A DNA stretch of 64,000 nucleotides from NCBI GenBank assembly GCA_002707155.1, contig PAME01000024.1, positions 58,753 to 122,752 on the forward strand, given 5' to 3'. The position numbers and the translations under genes were made by a program. The stretch is from Crocinitomicaceae bacterium (GTDB taxonomy: Bacteria > Bacteroidota > Bacteroidia > Flavobacteriales_G > Salibacteraceae). A model generated the notes under the pieces. That model did not search any database, had not been told where the DNA came from, and worked only from the letters and a program-made list of their open reading frames with translations. Shown one piece after another: positions 1 through 9,495 of the stretch. Each line of letters starts with the position of its first letter. Positions within the stretch are counted from its first letter, which is position 1.

Positions 1-39
1 TACCTAGACTCACTATACAAGTAAAAACATAAATTTTCC

Positions 40-654
40 ATGAAGTTAAAGTCATTCACCTTTCTGAAAAGTAGTGAGAAAGTCTCTCAATGTCCAAGTG
101 GAAAATTGCCGGAGTATGCATTTATAGGAAGATCTAATGTGGGAAAATCGTCATTGATTAATTGTTTGGCTAACCACAAGAACTTAGCAAAGGTGAGTTC
201 AAAGCCGGGCAAAACCCAGTTGATAAATCACTTTGAAGTGATTAGTGAAACTGATGTAGAGAAAATGTGGCATTTGGTGGATTTACCTGGGTATGGATAT
301 GCTGTAGTTTCAAAAAAGAAACGTGTTAAATGGGCCGGTTTTATTGAGGAGTATTTATTACAAAGAGAGCAGCTTACTAATGTTTTTGTTTTGGTTGACT
401 CACGACTTGAACCACAAAAAATAGATCTGGAATTTATTCAATGGCTCGGAGAAGAAGGACTTCCGTTCAGCATTGTTTTTACAAAGATTGATAAGAATAA
501 AACGCAAAAACTGAAGACCAATATTGAAAACTACCGTAAACGACTTCAGGAAGATTGGGATGAACTTCCCGTAATGTTTTATACCTCAGCAACAGAAGGT
601 GAGGGGAAAGCTGATTTGTTAGGATATATCGATAAAGTAAATATGTCGCTTTAA
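40..654 (+). CDS. engB: Ribosome biogenesis GTPase EngB/YihA/YsxC
   Basis: Translational-type small GTPase needed for late assembly of the large ribosomal subunit. The 204-residue length is typical of the family. The P-loop GRSNVGKSS lies at residues 30-38, G3 DLPGYG at 81-86 and G4 TKID at 148-151, so all nucleotide-binding motifs are intact. The start at ATG 40 fits the family N-terminus. Its stop overlaps the convergent gldC stop by four bases, and no terminator is visible between them. The region upstream (1-39) is too short to judge its promoter or operon. Confidence 0.96.
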   Translation: MKLKSFTFLKSSEKVSQCPSGKLPEYAFIGRSNVGKSSLINCLANHKNLAKVSSKPGKTQLINHFEVISETDVEKMWHLVDLPGYGYAVVSKKKRVKWAGFIEEYLLQREQLTNVFVLVDSRLEPQKIDLEFIQWLGEEGLPFSIVFTKIDKNKTQKLKTNIENYRKRLQEDWDELPVMFYTSATEGEGKADLLGYIDKVNMSL

Positions 655-983
655 GAGCGCTCTATTATTCCCATTTCTTCTCCAAAATATCTTGCAAATT
701 CGCGGAGTTGGTGAGCCATTTTTCCTTCTCCGGTGCTGCGTTCTAATGCATCACTCATTGTAAGGAACGTCTGATGATAAAGTATTTTCATATCATCAGT
801 TGTCATGTCCTTAGTCCAGAGGTCAATTTTTAGCGTATTTTTTTGTTTGCTATCCCAAATCGATAAAAAGGCTGCGTCACAGTCTCCGGACTCATCATTT
901 TCTGTTGATTTCCAAGCCATTTTATCTGGAACACTATTTTCATCCAATTCAACGTCAATTACTATTTGAGATTTTTTTGCCAT
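651..983 (-). CDS. gldC: Gliding motility protein GldC
   Basis: A 110-residue cytoplasmic protein of the GldC family, known from flavobacteria as an accessory factor that improves gliding but is not essential. Length and the run of conserved acidic and aromatic residues near DLWTKDMTTDDMK fit the family. It lies directly downstream of gldB with a one-base overlap (983), the usual gldB-gldC arrangement, so the two are almost certainly co-transcribed and translationally coupled. No signal peptide or membrane segment is present. Confidence 0.92.
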   Translation of the reverse strand: MAKKSQIVIDVELDENSVPDKMAWKSTENDESGDCDAAFLSIWDSKQKNTLKIDLWTKDMTTDDMKILYHQTFLTMSDALERSTGEGKMAHQLREFARYFGEEMGIIERS

Positions 984-1999
984 TACTTTTTGGGTTTGTA
1001 GTTTGATGCATTGAGAATTCCTTGAGCATCTTTATTGTTCATTAAATCAATTGCTGAAACCTTTGGGTTATTGTCCATGTACATTCGTACGATTTGCCAG
1101 CCAAGCCAGTTTCCAGTTCTTGCAGGGGATGCACGGTCAAAGCCAGGGGTAAAAGGGCCTTCATTTACGTATTTGAAATAGTCTCCTTTAATTTGACTGA
1201 AGAGCAATTTTTCATTTACAAAATGACCCCACATTGCCATTTCATTGTCTTTGCACCACTTTAATTGTTCAGCAGAATATCCAATTTTTGTTTCATCGTT
1301 AGTACCGGGAAGTAAAAGATCCAACAAGTACAAAATTTTTCCCTCGTAGATGATTTCATCAATCATGGAGTTAGAACTATCTGGCTTTAAAAATTCAGTT
1401 GTTACCCAACCCGTCAGTGCATCGCTTACTATGTTTTTTCTTTCGAATGTCGTTTTGCGGTAAGCTGGAAATTGAACAGACGCGTAATAAGGATAATTAG
1501 CGCCAAGGTACATGTCTAAGCCTATTGCAAGTGTTTTTTCAGTAGCTGCAATTTTATAGGTAAACCCTGATATTATTGTAACAATTTCAGGGATAGTTCT
1601 ATTTGGAAACAACACACTATATCGCTTAAATGCACTTGTTAATGATTGAGTCTCAATGGAGAAATCATGGTATTCTTCAGTAACATCTTTTGCTACTTTG
1701 CTAATATCCGTATCGTAAACAAATTGCTTATAAGCATTGGGTAAGGCGGGGTCGCCAATTGCACCAAGGTTTAGCATATCTTCAGTATACCGTGAAAAGA
1801 ATTCGCCATACTGTTGAGATAGCATAGGGATTTTAATTTGCATGGTTTCATCTTGAGCAAAGAGTTCCTTGTCCAATCGCGAAATTTTCAATTCTAGGTT
1901 TACCTTGGTAATGTCAATTTCTTTTTTCTTATCAGCGCAAGACGTTATTAAGATTATGCTTATGAAAAGTTTAGAAATATGTCTGTAAAAATGAGGCAT
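983..1999 (-). CDS. gldB: Gliding motility lipoprotein GldB
   Basis: A 338-residue lipoprotein with a signal peptide ending in the lipobox LITSC, lipidated Cys at residue 21. GldB is required for gliding and type IX secretion-linked movement in flavobacteria, although its molecular role is unresolved. Identification rests on length, lipobox, the GWQIVRMYMDNNP region near the C-terminus and the adjacent gldC. A perfect -7 box TACTTTTG lies on this strand at 2032-2039, 33 bases before the ATG. The barrel gene at 2049 is divergent. Confidence 0.93.
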   Translation of the reverse strand: MPHFYRHISKLFISIILITSCADKKKEIDITKVNLELKISRLDKELFAQDETMQIKIPMLSQQYGEFFSRYTEDMLNLGAIGDPALPNAYKQFVYDTDISKVAKDVTEEYHDFSIETQSLTSAFKRYSVLFPNRTIPEIVTIISGFTYKIAATEKTLAIGLDMYLGANYPYYASVQFPAYRKTTFERKNIVSDALTGWVTTEFLKPDSSNSMIDEIIYEGKILYLLDLLLPGTNDETKIGYSAEQLKWCKDNEMAMWGHFVNEKLLFSQIKGDYFKYVNEGPFTPGFDRASPARTGNWLGWQIVRMYMDNNPKVSAIDLMNNKDAQGILNASNYKPKK

Positions 2000-2031
2000 T
2001 CAGTATCTATAATTGCATTTAAACGCTGCGC

Positions 2032-2039
2032 AAAAGTAG
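2032..2039 (-). promoter_or_regulatory. Bacteroidota -7 box TACTTTTG for gldBC
   Basis: This is an exact TAnnTTTG match read leftward, followed by CGC, 33 bases before the gldB ATG. No convincing TTTG -33 element was seen at the usual spacing. Confidence 0.6.
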
Positions 2040-2048
2040 CGAAGCATC

Positions 2049-2834
2049 ATGAATAAGTTAGCACCAAAAAGTGTCATTCTTTCTGTTGGGTTTCTAATAT
2101 CAGCTTTCCTGTTATCATCAACGCTTGATGCTCAAGAACGTAAGTTTAAATTTGGTTTAGCAGCAGGGCCCTCTATTTATTGGCTCAATACAAAAACGGA
2201 AGGTTTAGAAAGCACTCAAACTAGTGTTTCTTTTAATTATGGTTTATATGCAGACTTTAGACTTCAAGGAAATGACAATTATTTTGTGAGTACCGGAATA
2301 ATGATTCAGAACTATGACTATAACTTAAGCTATGCTGGTGCAGTTTTAAATTCATCAAAGGTGCTGACTGCAAGTACAGTCGAAAATGAAATCGGATTAA
2401 ATTATTTGGAGATTCCAATAGGAATTAAAATGCGGAGTGACGAAATAGGCTACTCTCATATTGCAGGTTGGTTTGGGTTCGGAAGTGGCTTTAGGATTAA
2501 TTCAAGCCAAAACTTAACGGAGTCATTCTTAGAAGTAGGCTCTGCAGAAATGAATGAAACAAAGGTCAATGATGCTAGTTCATTTTCTCAAGCAGCTAAA
2601 TTTAGCTTAAAGATAGGGGGAGAATGGGAGCGAAGAATAACCGGAGAGACATTCTTTGTAATTGGTTGTACCTTTGAAAATGGATTAACGAATATATTAA
2701 AAGGTGATTCTTACGCTGTTAATTCTAATGGAAACACAGACTTGGCTCAAACAAATGTTTCGTTAGCCAAAACTGGTCAGGCATATAAGGCTTTACCTCG
2801 TTCCATCGTTATACATTTGGGGGTCTATTTTTAA
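2049..2834 (+). CDS. Outer membrane beta-barrel protein (porin/PorT-like family)
   Basis: A 261-residue exported protein. An N-terminal hydrophobic segment (about residues 8-28) ending in LDAQ looks like a signal peptide. The rest alternates hydrophobic and polar residues with GLAAGPSIYWL and GVYF-type ends, as expected for an eight-stranded outer-membrane barrel. It sits between gldB (divergent) and nadE (same strand, 15 bases apart). PorT/SprT-like proteins have this size and fold, but I cannot assign that specific T9SS role from the sequence alone. Confidence 0.75.
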   Translation: MNKLAPKSVILSVGFLISAFLLSSTLDAQERKFKFGLAAGPSIYWLNTKTEGLESTQTSVSFNYGLYADFRLQGNDNYFVSTGIMIQNYDYNLSYAGAVLNSSKVLTASTVENEIGLNYLEIPIGIKMRSDEIGYSHIAGWFGFGSGFRINSSQNLTESFLEVGSAEMNETKVNDASSFSQAAKFSLKIGGEWERRITGETFFVIGCTFENGLTNILKGDSYAVNSNGNTDLAQTNVSLAKTGQAYKALPRSIVIHLGVYF

Positions 2835-2849
2835 TCAAACGACAAATTA

Positions 2850-3641
2850 ATGCAGTTACAGAACACCAGTGATTTTATTACAAATTGGTTGAAAGCCTAC
2901 AATTTAAAGGCAGAAACTAAAGGTTTTGTCATTGGTATCTCCGGAGGAATCGATTCTGCTTTAACGAGTACACTAGCCGCTCAAACAGGTGCAGAAGTGT
3001 TATGTGTTTCAATGCCTATTCACCAAGAGGAATCTCAATTAAAAAGAGCGAATAATCATATAGAAGGTTTAAAGAGTCGGTTTTCTAATGTTCGTTCTTT
3101 GGAGGTCGATTTAAGCGCTATGTACGATGGTTTTTTAAATACAATCCCACAAATTGAAAAAAGTGAGCAACGCGATTTAAGTTTAGCAAATTCTCGTGCT
3201 AGGCTTCGTATGACTACCCTTTACTATTTTGCTGGTATTGAAAGCAAGTTAGTATTAGGTACTGGAAATAAAGTGGAAGACTTTGGCGTTGGTTTTTACA
3301 CTAAATACGGTGACGGAGGAGTTGATTTAAGCCCAATTGCCGATTTAGTGAAAAGTCAAGTTTTTGAATTGGCCGATTATATCGGTGTTGGAGAAGAAAT
3401 TTTAACTGCTCCGCCGACTGATGGACTTTGGGGCGATGATCGAACCGACGAAGATCAACTTGGAGCAACTTATGCAGAATTGGAATGGGCAATGGGTTTT
3501 CCTAAAGGTCAAAGTCATCAAGGTTTGTCTAAACGACAACAAGAAGTGTTGGGCATTTATAACCGACTTAATACAGCTAATCAGCATAAGATGAAGCCAA
3601 TACCCGTTTGTGAAATTCCAGAAGCTTATTTAATTAGCTAA
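2850..3641 (+). CDS. nadE: NH3-dependent NAD(+) synthetase
   Basis: Last step of NAD synthesis: ATP-dependent amidation of nicotinic acid adenine dinucleotide. The 263-residue form has only the synthetase domain, so ammonia rather than glutamine is the expected nitrogen donor. The PP-loop SGGIDSA is at residues 31-37, GTGNKVED near 133 and the acidic SPIADLVKSQV segment follows. Its end overlaps the convergent bcp end by eight bases. It may share a transcript with the barrel gene upstream, as only 15 bases separate them. Confidence 0.95.
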   Translation: MQLQNTSDFITNWLKAYNLKAETKGFVIGISGGIDSALTSTLAAQTGAEVLCVSMPIHQEESQLKRANNHIEGLKSRFSNVRSLEVDLSAMYDGFLNTIPQIEKSEQRDLSLANSRARLRMTTLYYFAGIESKLVLGTGNKVEDFGVGFYTKYGDGGVDLSPIADLVKSQVFELADYIGVGEEILTAPPTDGLWGDDRTDEDQLGATYAELEWAMGFPKGQSHQGLSKRQQEVLGIYNRLNTANQHKMKPIPVCEIPEAYLIS

Positions 3642-4089
3642 TTTCCTCCAGCGCTCGAATTGCATTTTTAACATGGGCGCTAAGCTCAAGTTGGCTATCT
3701 GTAATCTGTATTATTTTTCTGTCTTTTCCTACAACAAAGGTTACTCTACCTGGAATTAACCCAAAAAACGAAGTTTTAATTCCTGCCCTAATTCTAAGTT
3801 TACCTCCTTTGTCCGTCAATAAAGGAAAGTTTAGTTGATGCTTATCCTTAAAGTTTTTATGAGATTTTTGGTTATCACTACTTATTCCTACAACATTGGT
3901 CTTAAGTGAGTTAAATTGTTCATAGGAGTCTCGAAACTCACAAGCTTCTTTTGTACAACCTGAAGTGTTGTCTTTCGGGTAAAAGAACAACACAGCTGGA
4001 CCTTTTTCAAGTATAGTATTTAAACTCAGTAACTCTCCATTTTCATTGGTCAATTCAAACTCTGGGAAATAATCTCCTACCTTTTTCAT
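3634..4089 (-). CDS. bcp: Thioredoxin-dependent peroxiredoxin, BCP/PrxQ type
   Basis: Thiol peroxidase that reduces hydrogen peroxide and organic hydroperoxides using thioredoxin. The 151-residue protein has the PrxQ signature SGCTKEAC at residues 43-50: peroxidatic Cys45 and resolving Cys50 in the same helix. No signal peptide, so cytoplasmic. It begins 31 bases after the end of the broken pfkA on the same strand, so transcription may run through from pfkA. No separate promoter box was found. Confidence 0.94.
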   Translation of the reverse strand: MKKVGDYFPEFELTNENGELLSLNTILEKGPAVLFFYPKDNTSGCTKEACEFRDSYEQFNSLKTNVVGISSDNQKSHKNFKDKHQLNFPLLTDKGGKLRIRAGIKTSFFGLIPGRVTFVVGKDRKIIQITDSQLELSAHVKNAIRALEEIS

Positions 4090-4120
4090 ACCAACTATAC
4101 AATCTATTGAGCTAAGGGGT

Positions 4121-5092
4121 TTATATTGTGAGGTCTTCTTTTATGTGAAACAGATGCTGGGGCAATGGTTTAGTTTTTGAAATCGTATCTGAAACAGGAG
4201 TCTCAATGATTTCATTATTCAGCACACCTACCATGATGTCAGACTTAGTCGCTAAGATTGCCTCAACAGCAGCGTGGCCAAAACGACACCCCAATACCCT
4301 ATCAATTGCTGAAGGCCTTCCTCCACGTTGAACATGTCCGAGAATTGTTACTCATGTATCGTATTGGATGTATTTTTCTTTCACTTTTTCAGCAATTGCA
4401 TACGCGCCTCCGCCATCATCACCCTCGGCAACAATTACAATTGATGAGTTTTTTCTATTGGTTTGTGCTTTTTCTAAGCGAGCGATTAAGTCATCAACAT
4501 TTGTGGCAGTTTCTAGAAGTAAAATTTCTTCGGCGCCAGTTGCAATTCCGGTTGTAAGCGCAATATAACCTGAGTCTCTCCCCATTACTTCAATAAAAAA
4601 TAATCTATTATGCGATGCTGCAGTGTCTTTAACTCGATCAACGGCTTCTATAACAGTATTGCATGCGGTATCAAACCCTAGCGTAAAATCGGTGCCGAAT
4701 AAGTCATTGTCTATCGTTCCTGGAATACCAATGTAATGAACAGCATATTCGTTGTAAAAAATAGACGCTCCTGCAAAGGATCCGTTTCCTCCAATTACAA
4801 TTAAGCCTTCCAAACCTTCTTTTTTGACATTCTCAAACGCTTGTTTTCTTCCTTCAGTGGTTCTAAAGGCTTTACTTCTGGCAGATTTTAAAATTGTTCC
4901 TCCACGTTGCAGAATGTTGCTTACATCTCTAGTTCCTAGGTCTTGGAATTTCCCTTCAGTTAAACCGTTAAAACCTTCTATGACACCCACAACTTGAATT
5001 CCTTTTGATACTCCTGTTCTAACAACAGCACGAATAGCTGCATTCATTCCTGGGGCATCTCCTCCAGAGGTTAAAACACCAATTTTTTTCAT
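4121..5092 (-). pseudogene. pfkA: 6-phosphofructokinase with in-frame TGA
   Basis: The reading frame encodes 323 residues plus stop, the normal PfkA length, but codon 247 is TGA (genome 4352-4354, read leftward) where homologs have Arg in the motif DTRVTILGHVQRGG. The frame stays open on both sides: an N-terminal part with GGDAPGMNAA, GTIDND and MGRDSG, and a C-terminal part with VTILGHVQRGGRPSAIDR and a normal end at 4121. In addition the usual Mg-ATP motif GGDGS reads GGNGS (GAC to AAC), so a key acidic residue is also lost. A single base change or a sequencing error could explain the TGA, but the second lesion favours real decay. A truncated 246-residue protein would lack part of the fructose-6-phosphate site. 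Confidence 0.85.
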
Positions 5093-5117
5093 GAGTTTTA
5101 TTTAGAGTATAAAGATA

Positions 5118-7559
5118 TTAAATCATTGCTCTGAGGCTAAAAATGAAATTTCTTCCAGGTGCAGAAATTCCACTCGAATAGGGCCGGTAGTGTTTGTCTA
5201 GAATATTTTCAACGCTGAAATTCGCGCTTAGGTATTTATTGAAAGCGTATGATGTTCTTAAGTTTAATGTTGCCCAAGCGGGCGTTCCATTGGCAGTATA
5301 CAGGTTAGGCTTACCCGACTCTTCGGGTGCTAAATCTTCTTTATGCCTCCATGCATTGTAGCGGCTAAAAATTTCAGCATTAACTTTTTTATAACGGTAT
5401 CTAAAGCTAGTCTTTCCAAACGCTGGTGGCACATGACGCAATGCATTTTTAGTTTCAAGTTCTTCACCATCCATAATGGTAAAGGTTTGTATAACGCCAA
5501 TACGCTTTGTGATATTGGCCGCTATGGTTGCTGATAATCCATAAATATGAGCTGAGCCCGCATTTTTAATAGATTGAACTTTACTTAAAACGCCGTCATA
5601 GAGTATCGAATCTTTTCCATTAAAAGAAGCATCACGCCTGACCATTGCGTTTACTAAATAAGTGTAGAACCCTACGATTTCAACTTTTCCTTGTTCGTTT
5701 ATTTTCCTCGCTACGCTCACGTCAATGTCGTAAGTGAATTCTGGTTTTAAGTTTTGATTTGGAACAACAACACTTCCAGGCTCACTATCAAATACTTTGG
5801 CTAAATCATCAATGTTTGGTGCTCTAAATCCACTTGAGCTATTAAGTTTTCCTTGCCAATTTTTATTCGGGTTGAATGTCAATCCCACAAAGCTGCCATT
5901 AAAAGCGGATGTTGATAAATGGATATTGTCAAAAGGGAAATTATAGAAAGTAGTGTCGTTAAATTGAGACTCCATTTCTATGTAAGTGTAGCGAATTCCC
6001 GAACTTAACTTTACTTTTTTGGATAATCTCCAGTTCCATGTTAGATAAGCGGCAGCATTGAGCCAATAGCTTCCTCCATCTGGGTAACGAGAAGAGGCAA
6101 CTGACTCAGTGTTATTGGAAATGTCCGTTAATTTGCCAGTTGACGTTACATCGTTATAAATTCCATCGACACCATAAAAAAAAGTATGCTTTTTGCCTAT
6201 TTTTTTATCGAAATCTACGTTTAGATTATATGCGTTAACTTCTTCAGAACGGGACCTTAAGAGAGTAGATTTATATTTTCGATCGTTTCTAGACTCCTTA
6301 AACTTCTGATAACCTACTGTGATTCGAACCTTATCCCATGCATCATTTCGAATATCAAAATTGGCTGCTAGGTTGGTATTAAACCACAATTGAGGCCCAT
6401 AATACCATTCAGCGTAACGTGGTGCATTTGCTCTTTCTTCCGTGAGTCTGTCGTACCGAGGCAGGTCGGTCGTATTTGCATATTGAGCTGTATAAATCAA
6501 GTTGATATTTTGGGTGGGTTGGTACCTTAGCTTTCCAGTGAGGTTTAATTGATCGTAGCCCGATTCAACCTGATCGTTTTTGTTGGGGTTAGTTATGAAA
6601 GTGTCTTGATTATTTATTTGAGTTTGATACCATGTTCTCTCCCCAAATTTTTCATAGCCATTTTTTCTAACTGAACCAGAGCGCAGGTTGCCAAATCTTG
6701 ATGCTGTAATTCCAAAAACAGCACCTAGCTTATTTCCACCAATATTAGTATTGACGTGAATGGTTCGTTCTTGATTTGCAGAAGCATAGCGTACCATTGC
6801 TGTTGAACTTGAAACGATTGAATCTTTGGTAAATGAAAGTTGAGGTTTGTAAGTGTGAAAGTTCATTACTCCACCAAGAGCATCTGAACCGTACATTACA
6901 GAACCTGGACCCATAATAACTTCTGTGAGTTCAACCATGTTTGGATCTATTGATATTACGTTTTGAAGATTCCCAGAACGAAAAATAGCGTTATTCATTC
7001 TTATTCCATCTACTACAATTAGAATGCGATTAGCAGAAAAACCGCGAATCATCGGACTTCCTCCACCAAGTTGACTTTTTTGAATAAAAACTTCACCGCT
7101 AGCTCCTAATAAATCTGCTGAAGTTTGTGAATTGTTGAATTGGATTTCTGATGATTTAAGAGAAATAAGGCTGCTAGGTACCTCGCTTTTAGCTTGAACT
7201 CTCTTATTTGCTAATACTAAAAACTCGCCTAAATCAACAGCACTTTCGGTTAGATATATGGTTTTGTTTGAAGCTATTATTTGGTTGTAACTCAATATTC
7301 TCTTGATATACGAAGGATGTTGAATTAAAAGCGTGTCCCCCGATTTAAAGGCTCCTAAATCAATCTGACCATACTTATTACTCGCAGCAGATTTTTCGAA
7401 TTTAGCATCGATAATAAAAACATCTTTAATGGGGTCTAACCTGTTGATGTCAAATACCGAAACAACCTGAGCCCAGCTTCCAGTTCCACAGCCTATCAAT
7501 AACAAAAACAAGCTATATTTAATGTAGGAAAAAAGTGTGCTCATTGAGTGAAGGCCCAC
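5118..7559 (-). CDS. TonB-dependent outer membrane receptor
   Basis: An 813-residue outer-membrane receptor with an N-terminal signal peptide (start at ATG 7559 or the in-frame ATG at 7544), a degenerate carboxypeptidase-like region, then a plug domain (about residues 125-240; motifs SPMIRGFSANRILIVVDGIR and VIMGPGSVMYGSDALGG) and a 22-strand barrel. The motif GFRAPNIDDL followed by PNQNLKPE is typical of heme/hemoglobin-class and vitamin-type receptors, so a heme or metal-chelate substrate is possible but unproven. It ends with an aromatic-type barrel terminus. It lies 14 bases downstream of lepA and is probably read from the same transcript. Confidence 0.88.
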   Translation of the reverse strand: MGLHSMSTLFSYIKYSLFLLLIGCGTGSWAQVVSVFDINRLDPIKDVFIIDAKFEKSAASNKYGQIDLGAFKSGDTLLIQHPSYIKRILSYNQIIASNKTIYLTESAVDLGEFLVLANKRVQAKSEVPSSLISLKSSEIQFNNSQTSADLLGASGEVFIQKSQLGGGSPMIRGFSANRILIVVDGIRMNNAIFRSGNLQNVISIDPNMVELTEVIMGPGSVMYGSDALGGVMNFHTYKPQLSFTKDSIVSSSTAMVRYASANQERTIHVNTNIGGNKLGAVFGITASRFGNLRSGSVRKNGYEKFGERTWYQTQINNQDTFITNPNKNDQVESGYDQLNLTGKLRYQPTQNINLIYTAQYANTTDLPRYDRLTEERANAPRYAEWYYGPQLWFNTNLAANFDIRNDAWDKVRITVGYQKFKESRNDRKYKSTLLRSRSEEVNAYNLNVDFDKKIGKKHTFFYGVDGIYNDVTSTGKLTDISNNTESVASSRYPDGGSYWLNAAAYLTWNWRLSKKVKLSSGIRYTYIEMESQFNDTTFYNFPFDNIHLSTSAFNGSFVGLTFNPNKNWQGKLNSSSGFRAPNIDDLAKVFDSEPGSVVVPNQNLKPEFTYDIDVSVARKINEQGKVEIVGFYTYLVNAMVRRDASFNGKDSILYDGVLSKVQSIKNAGSAHIYGLSATIAANITKRIGVIQTFTIMDGEELETKNALRHVPPAFGKTSFRYRYKKVNAEIFSRYNAWRHKEDLAPEESGKPNLYTANGTPAWATLNLRTSYAFNKYLSANFSVENILDKHYRPYSSGISAPGRNFIFSLRAMI

Positions 7560-7573
7560 TGCAACTATTGTGC

Positions 7574-9364
7574 CTAATCGTTCAATTTTAGAACTGCTAA
7601 AAATGCTTCTTGTGGAACTTCTACACTTCCAACTTGACGCATTCTTTTCTTTCCTTTTTTCTGTTTTTCAAGCAGCTTTCTTTTACGGCTAATATCTCCA
7701 CCATAGCATTTTGCTGTTACATCTTTACGAAGTGCTTTTACAGTTTCTCTAGAAATAATTTTAGCTCCAATTGCTGCTTGAATTGCAATATCAAATTGTT
7801 GTCTTGGAATTAGTTGGCGTAGCTTTTCACATATTTTTTTACCAAAATGATAAGCATTGCTTCTGTGAATTAGAGCAGAAAGTGCATCTACTTGTTCGCC
7901 ATTTAGTAAAATGTCTAATTTGGATAGGTCTGATTTTCGGAATCCAATTGGCGAATAGTCAAATGATGCATAGCCTTTAGAGACTGATTTTAGGCGGTCG
8001 TAAAAATCAAAAACAATTTCCGCCAATGGCATTTCAAAGTTTATTTCTACTCGATTGGTTGTTAAGTATACTTGGTTTTTGAGAATTCCTCGTTTTTCAA
8101 TACAAAGGCTCATTACCGGGCCTATAAAGTCGGCTTTTGTAATTATTTGTGCATTGATATAGGGTTCTTCAACAAAATCTAGTTTTGAAGGGTCTGGGAA
8201 GTCACTTGGATTATGAACGTTTATTACTTCACCTTTTTTATCAGTAGCGAAATAACTAACATTTGGAACTGTAGTAATTACAGTCATATCGAATTCTCGC
8301 TCCAGTCGTTCTTGCACAATTTCCATGTGAAGCATTCCCAAAAATCCACAACGAAATCCAAATCCAAGAGCCATGGATGACTCCGGTTCATAGGTTAGGG
8401 AGGCATCATTCAATTGAAGCTTGCCCATTGCATCTCTCAGCTCTTCATATTCGTCAGTGTCGACAGGGTATATTCCTGCAAAGACCATAGGTTTCACGTC
8501 TTCAAAACCCTGAACCATTTTCTCACATGGTCTAGATACATGTGTAATGGTATCACCAACCTTTACTTCTTTTGCTTCTTTTATTCCTGAAATAATATAG
8601 CCTACATCACCCGCCTTAACAGAGTCTCTTTTTTCTTGTTTCAGTTTTAGTATTCCTATTTCATCTGCGAAATATTCCTTTCCCGTATTCAGAAATTTAA
8701 CCTTATCACCTTTTTTAATTTCTCCGTCAAATACTCTGTAGTAAGCAATAATTCCTCGGAACGAATTAAAAACCGAATCGAAAATCATAGCTCTTAAGGG
8801 TGCTTCTGGATTTCCTACAGGTGCAGGAACACGTTTTACTACTGCCTCTAATATGGTATCAACGCCAAAGCCAGTTTTGCCCGATGCTGATAAAATATCT
8901 TCTCGTTCACAGCCAATTAGCTCAACAATCTGATCTTTTACTTCTTCTGGACTAGCACTAGGCAAATCCATTTTGTTTAGAACTGGAATAATCTCTAAAT
9001 CACTTTCTATAGCTAAGTAAAGATTCGAAATCGTCTGTGCTTGAATTCCTTGGGTTGCGTCTACGATTAATAATGCGCCATCACAAGCAGCAATCGAACG
9101 ACTTACTTCGTAAGAAAAGTCAACATGGCCAGGAGTATCAATTAAGTTCAGAATATAGTGCTCATTGTCCTGCTCATAATCCATCTGAATAGCATGGCTT
9201 TTAATCGTAATGCCTCGTTCACGTTCAATGTCCATATCATCTAATGTCTGCTCTTGAAGGTCCCTGTCCGATATAGTATGAGTTAGTTGAAGCAGACGAT
9301 CAGCTAGAGTGCTTTTTCCATGATCAATATGGGCTATTATGCAGAAATTTCGGATGTTTTTCAT
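7574..9364 (-). CDS. lepA: Elongation factor 4 (LepA)
   Basis: Ribosomal back-translocase/assembly GTPase. The 596-residue length is standard. N-terminal G domain: [15 protein letters not shown] at about residues 10-24, DTPGHVDFS and NKMDLP. The LepA-specific C-terminal domain ends with the basic [19 protein letters not shown] segment. A near-consensus -7 box TAACTTCG is present leftward at 9392-9399, 28 bases before the ATG. The neighbour downstream is a TonB receptor with no functional link that I can see. Confidence 0.97.
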   Translation of the reverse strand: MKNIRNFCIIAHIDHGKSTLADRLLQLTHTISDRDLQEQTLDDMDIERERGITIKSHAIQMDYEQDNEHYILNLIDTPGHVDFSYEVSRSIAACDGALLIVDATQGIQAQTISNLYLAIESDLEIIPVLNKMDLPSASPEEVKDQIVELIGCEREDILSASGKTGFGVDTILEAVVKRVPAPVGNPEAPLRAMIFDSVFNSFRGIIAYYRVFDGEIKKGDKVKFLNTGKEYFADEIGILKLKQEKRDSVKAGDVGYIISGIKEAKEVKVGDTITHVSRPCEKMVQGFEDVKPMVFAGIYPVDTDEYEELRDAMGKLQLNDASLTYEPESSMALGFGFRCGFLGMLHMEIVQERLEREFDMTVITTVPNVSYFATDKKGEVINVHNPSDFPDPSKLDFVEEPYINAQIITKADFIGPVMSLCIEKRGILKNQVYLTTNRVEINFEMPLAEIVFDFYDRLKSVSKGYASFDYSPIGFRKSDLSKLDILLNGEQVDALSALIHRSNAYHFGKKICEKLRQLIPRQQFDIAIQAAIGAKIISRETVKALRKDVTAKCYGGDISRKRKLLEKQKKGKKRMRQVGSVEVPQEAFLAVLKLND

Positions 9365-9468
9365 TGAGATATTTAGCTTTATTACCGGCTGCGAAGTTAA
9401 GTCATCCTAAAGATTAATAATACTTATTTTATATACTATAATGGTAAGTTTCAGAAGAATTTGGAGGT

Positions 9469-9476
9469 TATATTTG
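9469..9476 (+). promoter_or_regulatory. -7 box TATATTTG upstream of metF remnant
   Basis: This is an exact TAnnTTTG box followed by CC, 20 bases before the ATG of the broken metF. The promoter looks intact although the gene is not. Confidence 0.5.
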
Positions 9477-9495
9477 CCACTTAAAATTATCCTAA

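Noticed and set aside
4352..4354. TGA in pfkA read as recoded Arg or Sec
   Set aside because: TGA serves as a normal stop elsewhere (Ca-ATPase at 43182-43184), there is no selenocysteine context, and Arg is expected at the site.
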